From: Verrucomicrobium sp. BvORR034
GTDB lineage: Bacteria > Verrucomicrobiota > Verrucomicrobiia > Verrucomicrobiales > Verrucomicrobiaceae
Assembly: GCF_000739635.1 (NCBI RefSeq)
Contig: NZ_BATQ01000092.1
Location: 1 to 60,641 of the forward strand
Direction of reading: 5' to 3'
DNA: 60,641 bases
The translations under genes and the position numbers were made by a program. Each line of letters starts with the position of its first letter. Within the stretch, counting starts at the first letter, position 1. The notes beneath the pieces are model-generated. The model searched no databases, was not told the origin of the DNA, and was given only the letters and a program-made list of their open reading frames with translations. This document shows, piece after piece, positions 19,242 to 28,735 of the stretch.

Positions 19242-20009
19242 TCAGGCGGGCGAGACCGGGGGCAAATGCTTTTGCAGGGTTTTCGCGAACTCAGGGCCGA
19301 CACAAGTCTCTTCGTGCTTGAAGTAGGCATACACCTCAGACCATGTATTGGCCTGTAGCTGCTCCTGCGCAAACTGCGCCCACCGTTTGATCTGAGCGGG
19401 TTTGTAATCCTCCCGCCGGGGCCGCAGATAGCCGAAGCTGGCTGTCACTATACGCGGTGTCTCGAACTCTTCGGATTCAGCCAGGCAGAGGGCGGCGTCG
19501 AACTCGGAGAGGATGCCGTACACGTCTTCGGTGAACCACGAGTCGTGACGAAACTCGAACGCGAGTTTTCTATCGGTGGGGTTGCTTTTGGAGCGTGTCG
19601 ATTTCTTCGGCGATGAGACAGAGGCGAGGAACGTCTCCAAGCGTTCCGCATCGACCTTGAATGTAGGTGGAAGTTGAAACAACACAGGACCGAGTTTGTC
19701 ATCCAGTCCGCTTACCGACTGGAAGAATGTGTCCATGATGTCACCGCAATCCTTGAGTTTGGAGAAATGGGTGACTTGCTGGGGGGCTTTCAGACTGTAG
19801 CGGAAGCCAGCGGGAGTTTCATCGTACCAGCGCTGGATCGTGTTGGCGGAGGGGATGCTCCTGAAGGTGTAGTTGATTTCCGTGGAGTTGAACTGGGACG
19901 CATAATACGTCAGCATTTTTGCCTTCGACAGGCCCTCTGGATAGAATTTGTCTTTCCATTCCGGGTACTGAAAGCCCGAGGTGCCGATCCAAGTGTTGCC
20001 AGAATTCAT
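19242..20009 (-). CDS. DUF72 family protein
   Basis: 255 aa from the ATG at 20009. DUF72 proteins have a TIM-barrel fold resembling sugar isomerases or endonucleases, but no settled activity. Typical motifs are visible: WIGTSGFQYPEWKDKFYPEG at the N-terminus, FNSTEINYTFRSIP, RYSLKAPQQVTH, GPVLFQLPP, AFEFRHDSWF and the C-terminal YAYFKHEETC. The length is normal. It is transcribed away from the gene at 18986, convergently, and stands alone. Confidence 0.88.
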   Translation of the reverse strand: MNSGNTWIGTSGFQYPEWKDKFYPEGLSKAKMLTYYASQFNSTEINYTFRSIPSANTIQRWYDETPAGFRYSLKAPQQVTHFSKLKDCGDIMDTFFQSVSGLDDKLGPVLFQLPPTFKVDAERLETFLASVSSPKKSTRSKSNPTDRKLAFEFRHDSWFTEDVYGILSEFDAALCLAESEEFETPRIVTASFGYLRPRREDYKPAQIKRWAQFAQEQLQANTWSEVYAYFKHEETCVGPEFAKTLQKHLPPVSPA

Positions 20010-20244
20010 ACAAAACGAATACGTTGGAAGATTTAACGATGCGATATCCAAGATGAACGTTTCAAGGGGTCTGCCATGGACAGGACTCAGTCAAAATGTT
20101 GCGAAATAGGGCCGAAAACTGACTTCGATGGGGTGGGCGATGCGGGCAAAATTGCGTTTACGTCCTTCTCATTCAAGGTTTGCGTGCGCTCATATCCGGC
20201 TCCTCAGCCTCAGCAAAGGGCATGGCCAGGAGATGCGAGGTCGG

Positions 20245-21501
20245 TCACTTTTTTTGGAGCAGGGGGCGCAACGCATCCGCATGACGGACGACATAAACTG
20301 CCAGCATCCACTCGACGCCTGGACGGCCATTGTCGGGATGTGATTTGGACCATTCATTGAACAAGGCGTCCTCCTGTTCCCAGTAGTCGGGTTTCATGGC
20401 ACTCATCTGTTCCAGTCTTTTTTCCTGGGTTGCTGCGGGGCCTGGTTCACCAAAAGGCTTGCACATGGCTGCAAGCCAGGACATGGCCTGCTTGTCCCCA
20501 ATCACTTCATAGCCTTTCTTCACCCATGGCAGGTAGTTCCCGGTCGGGTTCCCCAAGGCCTGACCAATGCCACCGTTGGAGCTGTCTCCCTCAAAGTAGG
20601 AGACGGAGAAGTAGATCTTGGCGGCTTCTGGAAGCCCGGCAAAAGAGGTGGGTTCATGGAAATCACACAGGCGGTCATAGAGCCCGGTCAGGCCCGCAGC
20701 TGCCAGAAGGACTTCGGCCCAGTTGCTGCTGTCCTGTGGCGTTGCCTTGACCCCTGCCTCTGCAAGCGCGATGGCGCGAGCGGGAGCATGGGCGGCCAGA
20801 GCCTGTACGGCCTCGGTGTAGCCGCGGCGGATGAGATAGGCGGAATTGAGATCGAGGGCTGTAGCCTGCCATGCTGTGAGCAGGGGTTCGAGCCGCTCCA
20901 GCGGGATGGTCAGACAGGCACTGTTGCAGCCCGTCAGGATGTCCACGACGTGGGGGTTGTCTGCAGAGAGAAGCTTGTCGCTGAGAAGGGTGCGTCTGGC
21001 GACTTCCTTGTCGAGATGTGGCAGTAGACGTATGGCATCATCTTGCTCGGGACTGTCTTTGATGCACCATCGTGCGACGCCTTCTGCCAATCCTTTCCTG
21101 TATGAATCTGTTGCATTGGCCACATGACATCCGTAGAAAATACCTGGCAAGGCGTCCGTTCCGTCCGAATCGTCTGCCAAGTCCCGGTTGATGAACGGAA
21201 CGATCTCAGGCAGGCCGGTCCGCGCCAGCTCGGTCGCCATGTTGGAGCGGGTGAGGCTTGGGATGGCCTCGTAGTGTGCCGTCATGTAGGCGATGTCCTC
21301 CTTGGCTTTTGGTGACGAAACCCAGTTGCGGTGTGCTTCGGCGGAGTTGTCCGGGCCGGGTTGATACTCTCGTTCGTCAAAAGCCCGGGTGATGGCCCGT
21401 ATCCGGTTGGCATCCAGCTCGCTGGCCATGAGCACCGGGGCGACCAGACAGCCGGCAAATGCCGCAGAAACTGTCTGAAGACAGAAAAGGATGGGTTTCA
21501 C
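20245..21501 (-). CDS. Exported protein with DMP19/DUF4375-like C-terminus
   Basis: 418 aa from the GTG at 21501, chosen because it begins with a signal-peptide-like segment (VKPILFCLQTVSAAFAGCLV) and because the longer frame to 21708 runs into the divergent methyltransferase gene. Residues roughly 300-360 (YFSVSYFEGDSSNGGIGQAL, then NPTGNYLPW) match the DMP19/DUF4375 pattern. The centre is helical and may be HEAT-like (CHVANATDSYRKGLAEGVAR, LIRRGYTEAVQALAAHAPAR). The function is unknown. Confidence 0.7.
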   Translation of the reverse strand: MKPILFCLQTVSAAFAGCLVAPVLMASELDANRIRAITRAFDEREYQPGPDNSAEAHRNWVSSPKAKEDIAYMTAHYEAIPSLTRSNMATELARTGLPEIVPFINRDLADDSDGTDALPGIFYGCHVANATDSYRKGLAEGVARWCIKDSPEQDDAIRLLPHLDKEVARRTLLSDKLLSADNPHVVDILTGCNSACLTIPLERLEPLLTAWQATALDLNSAYLIRRGYTEAVQALAAHAPARAIALAEAGVKATPQDSSNWAEVLLAAAGLTGLYDRLCDFHEPTSFAGLPEAAKIYFSVSYFEGDSSNGGIGQALGNPTGNYLPWVKKGYEVIGDKQAMSWLAAMCKPFGEPGPAATQEKRLEQMSAMKPDYWEQEDALFNEWSKSHPDNGRPGVEWMLAVYVVRHADALRPLLQKK

Positions 21502-21652
21502 AAATTCGAGGCCGGGGTAAACCCAAGGGGTTTGTTGCTGAATTCGTTGCGCGAGACGGATCGATGGTGAGCTAGCGCCGCGCCATTGTCCACGGGACTG
21601 TTCCGAAAAAATAATTAATTGATTCGGGCCTATTCGTGGGTTGCGTTGGGGC

Positions 21653-22681
21653 ATGTCCTCCGCCGAAACGTCTGCTCCCTCGCCGGGTCTCTTTTTTGAG
21701 ACGATCAATGCGTATCAGAGAACGGCTGCGTTGAAGGCGGGGGTGGAGCTTGGTGTGTTCACGGTTCTGGCATCGGGCGTGGCAACTGCGGAGGGGGTGG
21801 CAGAGGGCTGCCAGTGTCCCGTGCGTGGCGTTCGTATTCTGTGCGATTCGCTCGCCATCTTTGGCTTTTTGAGCAAGGTGGACGGCAGGTACTTCCTCAC
21901 GCAGGATTCTGCCTTGTTCCTGGACCAAAACTCGCCCGCTTACCTTGGCGGCACGCTTCAGTTTATGCTGGCCCCCAGCATCACGGAAGCGTTCGGTGAC
22001 CTGGCATCCACCGTCCGCAGTGGCAGGGTGCACACGTCCAAGGACGGCACCACAGCGCCGGATCACCCCGTGTGGGTCGAGTTTGCCAAGGCCATGAGTC
22101 CGATGATGCAAGGGACCGCCCAGGCGGTGGCGAGACTGGTCCCGCCAGTGCAGGTGGATGCGGCCCGCCAGGCCAAGGTGCTGGACATCTCCGCCAGTCA
22201 CGGTGCCTTTGGCATTGCCTTTGCCCAGCAGCATCCCGGAGTGCACCTCGTTGCGCTGGATTGGGAGGCTGTCCTGGCAGTGACGGAAGCCAATGCGATC
22301 TCCGCGGGACTAGCGGATCGTTTTAGCAAGCTGGTTGGAGATGCCTTCACTGTCGATTTGGGTGCCGACTATGACGTGGTGCTGGTGCCCAACTTCCTGC
22401 ATCATTTCAACATCGCTGATTGCACGCGCTTTCTCAAACGGGTGAAGGCGGCGCTCCGTCCGGGAGGGCGGGTAGTGATCGTGGAGTTTGTCCCCAACGA
22501 AGATCGCATCACCCCGCCACCGTCAGCGTCCTTCAGCCTGGTCATGCTGGGCACAACGCCGGAAGGGGACGCCTACACGTTTGGCGACTGCCAGAAGATG
22601 CTGGCGGATGCTGGCTTTCATAACGCATCGCTCCACCCCTTGCTGCCTACAGCGCAAAGTGCAGTGATCGCGGTGGCGTAG
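21653..22681 (+). CDS. SAM-dependent O-methyltransferase family protein
   Basis: 342 aa from the ATG at 21653 (MSSAETSAPSPG); an in-frame TTG lies 12 bp upstream. An N-terminal winged-helix dimerisation domain (about 10-90: AYQRTAALKAGVELGVF, LCDSLAIFGFL) precedes a Rossmann methyltransferase domain with LDISASHGAFGIAFA as the SAM-binding motif I and RPGGRVVIVEF as a later strand. In plant and actinobacterial relatives this architecture methylates hydroxyl groups of small aromatic molecules. The GxGxG is altered to SASHG. The substrate is unknown. Confidence 0.82.
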   Translation: MSSAETSAPSPGLFFETINAYQRTAALKAGVELGVFTVLASGVATAEGVAEGCQCPVRGVRILCDSLAIFGFLSKVDGRYFLTQDSALFLDQNSPAYLGGTLQFMLAPSITEAFGDLASTVRSGRVHTSKDGTTAPDHPVWVEFAKAMSPMMQGTAQAVARLVPPVQVDAARQAKVLDISASHGAFGIAFAQQHPGVHLVALDWEAVLAVTEANAISAGLADRFSKLVGDAFTVDLGADYDVVLVPNFLHHFNIADCTRFLKRVKAALRPGGRVVIVEFVPNEDRITPPPSASFSLVMLGTTPEGDAYTFGDCQKMLADAGFHNASLHPLLPTAQSAVIAVA

Positions 22682-22760
22682 AGGTTCTTGCTGGCACCGG
22701 TTGTGTCCGGTCGATGCCTTCCCTCAGACTTGTGAAACTTCACCCCAGCATGCCTGAACT

Positions 22761-23387
22761 ATGAGCACCGAAATCCAGCAACTCGAAGAGCAAATCTACG
22801 AACTGACCAAGAAGCTGACGGAGCTGCGCAAGCAGTCTGGTGGCGAAAGCAGGGAGGTGTCGAACTACACGTTCGACACCCTTACGGGCTCAGTGGATCT
22901 GGCATCGTTGTTCTGCGGTAAGAATCTGCTCTTTGCCATTCACAACATGGGGCAGGCCTGCCGGTATTGCACCCTCTGGGCAGATGGCCTGAACGCCTTT
23001 CTGCCGCATCTGGAAGACCGCTTCGCAGTGGTGCTGCTTTCCAAGGACACGCCCGAAGTGCAGCAACGGATCGCTCACTCCCGGCAGTGGCGTTTCCGGA
23101 TGGCTTCCCACGGCGGAGGCAGTTACCTCAAGGAGCAGACCGTGCTCCCCGGAGAGGACAATATGCCCGGAATCGTGTGCTACGAGCGGCGGGAAGATGG
23201 CCGCATCTTCCGGAGGAGTTCAGCCATCTTCGGCCCGGGCGACCTCTATTGTAGTATCTGGCATGTGCTGTCGCTTGCAGGGATAAGCGATGGTGAATGG
23301 ACACCCCAGTACAGCTACTGGAAGCGACCCTCAGCTGAGGCTATGGAAGATGGTGGGGAGAATTTGGATGGAGGGTGTTGCGAGTAG
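22761..23387 (+). CDS. DUF899-like thioredoxin-fold protein
   Basis: 208 aa. The N-terminal 30 residues form a short coiled coil (EEQIYELTKKLTELRKQ). The rest resembles DUF899: FAIHNMGQACRYCTLWADGL, a CRYC pair in the position of a thioredoxin CxxC, then RFAVVLLSKDTPEVQ and ASHGGGSYLKE. Members are predicted thiol or redox proteins without a firm role. It lies 79 bp after the methyltransferase gene and may be co-transcribed with it. Confidence 0.75.
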   Translation: MSTEIQQLEEQIYELTKKLTELRKQSGGESREVSNYTFDTLTGSVDLASLFCGKNLLFAIHNMGQACRYCTLWADGLNAFLPHLEDRFAVVLLSKDTPEVQQRIAHSRQWRFRMASHGGGSYLKEQTVLPGEDNMPGIVCYERREDGRIFRRSSAIFGPGDLYCSIWHVLSLAGISDGEWTPQYSYWKRPSAEAMEDGGENLDGGCCE

Positions 23388-23712
23388 TTGATTGTAGGTT
23401 GGATTCTGGGACGGGCGGGGTGCTTGCCCGACAGCGTTTGTTGAGGGGCAGTTTTGACTGCGATGAGGGCCTACCGCTCCGCGGTAGAATTTCTGCTCCA
23501 AGTTTTCCATGGGTTTTCATGGTGAACCCTCCGGGTTCGGGTGCTTGGATGGCGCTCATTGGTGAGATAAATTCAAAGGGTGAAAGCTGATGATAGTTCA
23601 AACATTAGATTGCTCAGTCCGCGTTGCTGTCGATCACCAGGAGTCGTTGCCGGAGCAATCATCGTGACAGGCTGTGCTGTTTTGCATCGTTACCCTGCTG
23701 CGAACTCCCACT
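23388..23712. repeat. Repeat-bearing intergenic region
   Basis: 325 bp without a supported gene. It contains a perfect 7-bp stem CTACCGC-TCC-GCGGTAG (23471-23487) and a 17-bp segment (23597-23613) that matches the 15.05-kb repeat at 15 of 17 positions. Promoter elements for the next gene may be near 23650-23710, but none is clear. Confidence 0.5.
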
Positions 23713-24114
23713 ATGACCAACGAATTCCCCAGCGGGCCCTGGACGGGCTACTATCAATATCGGACCGGTCAGCGTGGAACGCAGGATCTTGTGTTGACGT
23801 TTGAGGATGGGCGTATGTCTGGGACCGGCGTGGATGAGTTGGGTGTGTTTCGTATTGAGGGAAGTTACAACGAGACCAGCCGCGAGGCCGACTGGCTGAA
23901 GAGTTACCCGAGTGGGCACCTCGTGCAGTACCGCGGCTTCAGGGAGGGCCCGGTGCCTGGGATCTGGGGGACCTGGAAGATTCCGGGCAGTTGGTCAGGC
24001 GGCTTCCATATTTGGCCCGTGTCGGCTGGCAGTAGTGCATCGAGGACTGAGCGGACGGCTGAACCGATGAAGATCCCTCAGAGAGTGTTGCATGGCGCGG
24101 GCGCTGAAGACTGA
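23713..24114 (+). CDS. Conserved small protein of unknown function
   Basis: 133 aa from the ATG at 23713 (MTNEFPSGPWTGYYQY). No signal peptide. The first 100 residues look all-beta with many Trp/Tyr/Gly (GPWTGYYQYR, MSGTGVDELGVFRIEG, GIWGTWKIPGSWSGGFHIWP), a small barrel or sandwich such as seen in lipocalin-like or ligand-binding domains. The C-terminal 30 residues are polar. I do not recognise the family. Confidence 0.6.
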   Translation: MTNEFPSGPWTGYYQYRTGQRGTQDLVLTFEDGRMSGTGVDELGVFRIEGSYNETSREADWLKSYPSGHLVQYRGFREGPVPGIWGTWKIPGSWSGGFHIWPVSAGSSASRTERTAEPMKIPQRVLHGAGAED

Positions 24115-24180
24115 GTTGCGGGCCTTGTCTGCAATACCTTTGTGAGTAGTGGCGTAGCCTTGGAAGCCTTCTTTCCATCC

Positions 24181-25449
24181 ATGACACGCGCTCCATCCTC
24201 CCGCCGTTTGTTTCTCAAATCCTCCGCCACTGCGATCACAGGCGCTTTGCTGCCGATCCAGCTGCCAGCGGCTGACGGGAAGGGAAGCGCAGGGGGGAAA
24301 CTCATCGCTTATGTAGGCACGTTCAGCTCGCCGTTGCAGAACATGAAGGCAACCCAGGTGGATCTGCCACCGGGGAATGGCAAGGGCATCCACCTGTTCC
24401 AAGCGGATCGCACTACAGGAGCGCTCACTGCGGCCGGGATCCATGAAATGGGCACCAGTCCGTCCTGCCTGGTGCTGAATCGTGCGGGGACGCATCTATA
24501 CTCGGCGAACGAAACCGACAGAGTGGGTGCCAATGAAGCTGGCACGGTCAGCAGCTTCACCGTGAGTCCTGAGAACGGCAGTTTGACGCTGCTCAACTCC
24601 GTTAACTCTGGCGGCAAAGGGCCTACCTACGTCAGCCTGCATCCCTCGGGCAAGCACCTCTTTGTGGCCAACTACTTTGGCGGCGCCGTGGCAGTATTGC
24701 CGGTGCTGCCAGATGGCCGACTGGGGGAGGCGACGGATGTGAAAAAGGACGAAGGTGTCATCGGTCCGCGTCAGGCCACGAATGCGCCTCCCGGCAGTTT
24801 TGCGTTCAGCGGCCACGACCAAACCCATTGCCACATGATCACTGCCGATCCCTCGGGCCGGTATGTGCTCCACGTGGATCTGGGCCTCGATCAGATCCAT
24901 GTCTGGAAGTTCGATGCCAGCAAGGGCACACTGAGCCCAAATGATCCGCCGCATGTCTCCCTGCCTCCGGGGGATGGGCCTCGTCACTTTGCCTTTCATC
25001 CGGAGGGTCGCTGGCTCTACTCTCTGCAAGAGGAGGGCTCCACCATCGTGCTTTTTGACTATGACGGCGGAACGGGGGAGCTCACGTCCCGGCAGACGCT
25101 TTCCAGCTTGCCACCGGGTTACGCCGGGAGCAATTTCTGCTCGGGCGTTCACGTTTCTCCAGACGGCCGGTACGTTTATGCGGGGAACCGGTTGCATGAT
25201 GGCATCAGCATCTTCGCTGTGGGCAAGGATGGCACGCTCACTTATGTGACTGAAGAATGGACTCGCGGAAACTACCCGCGCAGCTTCACCTTTGATCCCA
25301 GTGGGGAGTTTCTGTACTGCTGCAATCAGCGGGCGGACAATGTGACTGTCTTTCGGGTGGATCGGTCGTCTGGTGGGTTGAAGTTCACCGGTCACTACAC
25401 TCCGGTGGGCAATCCCTCTTGTGTGGTGTTTGCAGAATTGGCTGGTTAG
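24181..25449 (+). CDS. Tat-exported lactonase-family beta-propeller
   Basis: 422 aa from the ATG at 24181. The N-terminus carries a twin-arginine signal (SSRRLFLKSSATAITGALL). The mature part is a seven-bladed propeller of the 6-phosphogluconolactonase (YbhE/Pgl) type: YVGTFSSP, GTSPSCLVLNRAGTHLYSAN, GPTYVSLHPSGKHLFVANYF, HCHMITADPSGRYVLHVDLG, GDGPRHFAFHPEGRWLYSLQ and GNYPRSFTFDPSGEFLYCCN. Export argues against a role in the pentose phosphate route and for hydrolysis of an extracellular sugar lactone. It stands alone on the plus strand. Confidence 0.88.
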   Translation: MTRAPSSRRLFLKSSATAITGALLPIQLPAADGKGSAGGKLIAYVGTFSSPLQNMKATQVDLPPGNGKGIHLFQADRTTGALTAAGIHEMGTSPSCLVLNRAGTHLYSANETDRVGANEAGTVSSFTVSPENGSLTLLNSVNSGGKGPTYVSLHPSGKHLFVANYFGGAVAVLPVLPDGRLGEATDVKKDEGVIGPRQATNAPPGSFAFSGHDQTHCHMITADPSGRYVLHVDLGLDQIHVWKFDASKGTLSPNDPPHVSLPPGDGPRHFAFHPEGRWLYSLQEEGSTIVLFDYDGGTGELTSRQTLSSLPPGYAGSNFCSGVHVSPDGRYVYAGNRLHDGISIFAVGKDGTLTYVTEEWTRGNYPRSFTFDPSGEFLYCCNQRADNVTVFRVDRSSGGLKFTGHYTPVGNPSCVVFAELAG

Positions 25450-25595
25450 AGTGGAGGACGCTCCTGCGACAAGAGCCCCCGTCGGCTCACCTGCAAATCG
25501 AAGCCAAATTTTTTGGAGACTGTTCGCATCGCTGCGGGTTAGACTCGTGTCCCCGCTCAGTCTGAGCGGCGGACACTTCCATCCCTTCTCCAGCT

Positions 25596-26651
25596 ATGCA
25601 CGGTATCTTCCAGACATCCTGTAGCCACCTCTGTCTCGCTCTGTTTTTGAGCTCGGTGGCACTTGTGAAAAGTCGCGCTGCGGAGCCCACTGCATCGGCA
25701 AGCCCGGCCATTTCAGAAGCTGCCAGACGGATCGCGCAGGCGGCGGACAAGTTTCTCGTCTCCCTCGACGACTCAGGGCGCAAGGGAGCGGTTTATAAGT
25801 TCAATGACGAGGAGCAGCGCAAGCGGTGGTCCAACCTGCCCACCTCGTTTGTGAAACGCGGGGGGCTGCGTATGGGGGATCTGACCCCGGCACAGCGGGA
25901 GGCGGCCATGGCCCTGCTGGCGACGGCACTGAGTCCGAAGGGCTACGAGAAGGTGGTGCAGATCGTGGAGGCGGATGAGGTGCTAAACCAGGGTTCACAA
26001 AGGAAGATGTTTGGCCGCGACGAGTACTACATCTCTTTTCTGGGCACGCCTTCAACCACAACCCCCTGGATGATCCAGTTCGGTGGGCATCATCTGGCAC
26101 TGAACATCACTCTCGCCGGGCAGAATGCTACGCTGGCACCCAGTCACACGGCCGCGCAGCCAGCCATCTACGAGCTGGAGGGGAAGACCATCCGCCCGCT
26201 CGGAGGAGAGACTGACAAGGCCCATGAGTTGATGGCTTCCCTGGACGAGTCACAACGAAAACAGGCTGTGCTGGGCTTTGAGATGCGGGATCTGGTGCTG
26301 GGGCCTGGCCGGGATGGTCAAGTCATCCAGCCCGAGGGACTGAAAGGTTCTGAACTGACTCCAAAACAAGGTGAATTGCTCCTCGAACTGGCGACAGAGT
26401 GGACGGGCATCATGCATGAGGCCGTGGCCAAGGCCAAGCTGGAGGAGATGAAGAAGCATCTGGAGGAAACCTGGTTCGCCTGGAGTGGTCCCACGGAAAA
26501 GGACAGTTCCGCCTACTTCCGGATCCAGGGCCCCACCGTGCTGATCGAATATGCCCCGCAACGTCTGGGAGGGGATACGAAGAAGCACATTCACACTATC
26601 TATCGTGACCCTACGAATGAGTATGGGGCGAAGTGGACGAAGGAACCTTGA
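25596..26651 (+). CDS. DUF3500 family secreted protein
   Basis: 351 aa with a signal peptide (about 1-28). DUF3500 features are visible: RKRWSNLPTSFVKRGGLRMG, FLGTPSTTTPWMIQFGGHHL and YFRIQGPTVLIEYAPQRLGG, with a C-terminal HIHTIYRDPTNEYG. Conserved His and acidic residues suggest a metal-dependent enzyme, but no activity is established. The next gene starts 5 bp after its stop, so the two are almost certainly co-transcribed. Confidence 0.85.
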   Translation: MHGIFQTSCSHLCLALFLSSVALVKSRAAEPTASASPAISEAARRIAQAADKFLVSLDDSGRKGAVYKFNDEEQRKRWSNLPTSFVKRGGLRMGDLTPAQREAAMALLATALSPKGYEKVVQIVEADEVLNQGSQRKMFGRDEYYISFLGTPSTTTPWMIQFGGHHLALNITLAGQNATLAPSHTAAQPAIYELEGKTIRPLGGETDKAHELMASLDESQRKQAVLGFEMRDLVLGPGRDGQVIQPEGLKGSELTPKQGELLLELATEWTGIMHEAVAKAKLEEMKKHLEETWFAWSGPTEKDSSAYFRIQGPTVLIEYAPQRLGGDTKKHIHTIYRDPTNEYGAKWTKEP

Positions 26652-26656
26652 GCCCC

Positions 26657-27193
26657 ATGCTCCGTCGTCTGCTCCTTCTCGTTGCCTTGCTGGCGTTTGC
26701 CTCTGCATCGGCACACCGGCTCGATGAGTATCTGCAGGCGACCATGGTCGTCATTGAGCCCAGTGCGGTGCGCCTGCAACTCACGCTGACCCCTGGAGTG
26801 GAGGTGGCGAATGAGGTGCTTGCGCAGATCGACCGGGATGGCAATGGCGCAGTCTCAGACAAAGAAGCCGCCGACTACGCGGAGGCCCTGCGGCAGAACC
26901 TCGTGGCACGTCTGGATGACCGCAATCTGGAACTGAAACTGACGCACTCGAAGTTCCCAGCGCCATCTGAACTGCGAAGCGGGACAGCAAGCATTGAATT
27001 GGACTACTCCATCCTTGTTGAAACCCTGGCGGCAGGTGGCCACAAGCTGAGTCTTGAAAACCGGCATCTACCTGGCGTCAGCATCTATCTCTTGAATGCG
27101 GCACTGCCTAAATCGGCAAAGATCAAAATCAAGCGTCAGCTGCGAAGCGAGTATCAGCGGACGGGAGAGATTGAGTTTGAGGTGAGCCAGTAG
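26657..27193 (+). CDS. Secreted EF-hand protein paired with DUF3500
   Basis: 178 aa from the ATG at 26657. A signal peptide (MLRRLLLLVALLAFASASA) is followed by HRLDEYLQATMVVIEP, a start seen in proteins that accompany HupE/UreJ-type transporters. One EF-hand loop is clear at about residue 60 (DRDGNGAVSDKE), implying calcium binding in the envelope. The rest is beta-rich. No transporter gene follows here. Function unknown; the tight pairing with the DUF3500 gene suggests a joint role. Confidence 0.7.
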   Translation: MLRRLLLLVALLAFASASAHRLDEYLQATMVVIEPSAVRLQLTLTPGVEVANEVLAQIDRDGNGAVSDKEAADYAEALRQNLVARLDDRNLELKLTHSKFPAPSELRSGTASIELDYSILVETLAAGGHKLSLENRHLPGVSIYLLNAALPKSAKIKIKRQLRSEYQRTGEIEFEVSQ

Positions 27194-27314
27194 CGCTGGC
27201 GAAAGTGGAGCCACACGGTGTATCAATCTGGGAAATTCAGTTGGCGTTGCTGTTCTGGCGATGCGAACTCTGCGGGGTTGAACTTGTCCTGGCGGAGCAC
27301 CATCGATTGAGCCC

Positions 27315-28523
27315 ATGAAGCTGCCCTTTATTCGTAGAGCCCGACACCTGGAGGCAGTGGCGGAATGGGCGGATAGAGTCGCCAAGGCGAAGCTGCGACA
27401 GGCAGAGCTTGCGGAGAAGCTGAAGGCTGTGACAGAGGCGCGGGGCCGTGAACTGGAGCATACCCGGGCGCTCAGCAAACTCTGTGAAGAGCTGAAAGTG
27501 GAAGTGGCAGAGTTGCGTCAGCGCGAGGTGGAAGCCAATCCGCTGCGATTGACCCTCCTGGATCGTGTGGCCGCGGCCCGTGCGGGACAGTTTCAGAAGC
27601 CTCAGGCGCCCATTCCTGTAGTGCTATGTGTGGATGTGGAGCCTGACGCGCGGGTGGTGGATCTCGCCGACCCTTCATGGCGTGGAACCGATGTGTTCCT
27701 GGAGAAATGGCCAGCCCTTCGGCACATCCTGGTGAAGAAGTCGGGCGCGGCATCTGTACCGCTGACTTGGTTCCCTCGCGCAGATCCGCAGATCGAGAGG
27801 TGCAATGGCTCGGCTTCCTTCGCCCTCCAGCGTTACTCCCAACATTGGGAGACTGCCCAGGCGGCAGGGGATGAGATTGGTCTTCATATGCACGGCTGGC
27901 GCTGGCAAGAGGAGAACAACCAGTGGTCTCAGGATCACGGGGACTCCGTGTGGATGGAGCATTGCCTTCGCTCAGCCATCGCGGAATATCGGGCTCATTT
28001 CGGCAAGGCTCCGCCAGTCTATCGGGGTGGGGACCACTATCTGGATGAGATGGTGCTCCGCGTGCTGCGTGAGGAAGGTATCGCCCTGGATATGACACTG
28101 GAACTGCTGCCCACCATGCAGCGACTGGTGGAGGAAGAGTCTGGTACAGGGTGCTTGCCGGATTGCTCCATGGCACCGGCCCACGCCTATCGTCCCAGCG
28201 TGAGCGATTTTACAGTGCCTGATCTGGTGCAAAAGGAGGGACTCGGTATCCTTCCGCTCACGCCTTATCAGGGAGGAAGCCTTTGCTTGTGGGCTCCGAA
28301 TCAAGTGGTGGACGAGGCCCTCGAGAGCATCGTCCAGCAGCATCCCGTGCCCACCCACCTTGCTTTTGCGGTGAGGTCGAACATTGCAGACACCGGCTAC
28401 TGGGAGAGTTTTGTAGAGAACACCTTCTCCCTGGCACGGCGCGCGAAAGAAGGCAGCCTTCGATTTGTTACGGCCTCGCAGGCGTGGCAGCTCGCGATGA
28501 GTCAAATGAGGGGGAATTCGTGA
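27315..28523 (+). CDS. Polysaccharide-deacetylase-like protein with N-terminal coiled coil
   Basis: 402 aa with no signal peptide. Residues about 10-75 form a coiled coil (AKLRQAELAEKLKAVTEARG). The remaining part resembles the NodB/CE4 barrel: VVLCVDVEPDARVVD supplies an Asp-x-Glu near strand 1, GDEIGLHMHGWRW an H-x-H metal site, and PPVYRGGDHYLDEMVLRVL the R-x-G-x-x motif region. CE4 enzymes remove acetyl groups from polysaccharides; this variant may instead be a non-canonical hydrolase. It lies alone, 121 bp after the EF-hand gene. Confidence 0.7.
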   Translation: MKLPFIRRARHLEAVAEWADRVAKAKLRQAELAEKLKAVTEARGRELEHTRALSKLCEELKVEVAELRQREVEANPLRLTLLDRVAAARAGQFQKPQAPIPVVLCVDVEPDARVVDLADPSWRGTDVFLEKWPALRHILVKKSGAASVPLTWFPRADPQIERCNGSASFALQRYSQHWETAQAAGDEIGLHMHGWRWQEENNQWSQDHGDSVWMEHCLRSAIAEYRAHFGKAPPVYRGGDHYLDEMVLRVLREEGIALDMTLELLPTMQRLVEEESGTGCLPDCSMAPAHAYRPSVSDFTVPDLVQKEGLGILPLTPYQGGSLCLWAPNQVVDEALESIVQQHPVPTHLAFAVRSNIADTGYWESFVENTFSLARRAKEGSLRFVTASQAWQLAMSQMRGNS

Positions 28524-28735
28524 GAGTGGGGGAACATTTCGCGAGGCGTTTTTGTTTCATGCTGCCTTGCGTTTGGTCCGGCCTTTTCTGTGTGCTGATC
28601 CGTTGGTAGGGGAGTCCGTGAGAAAAGTTCGGATTTTTGTCCTTGCGACCCGGACTCCTTCGTCATGAGACTGAGCGCCGGGAACCCTGCCTGGTCACTC
28701 ACCCCAAACCAAACTGAACTTCAATCTGTTGCCTT

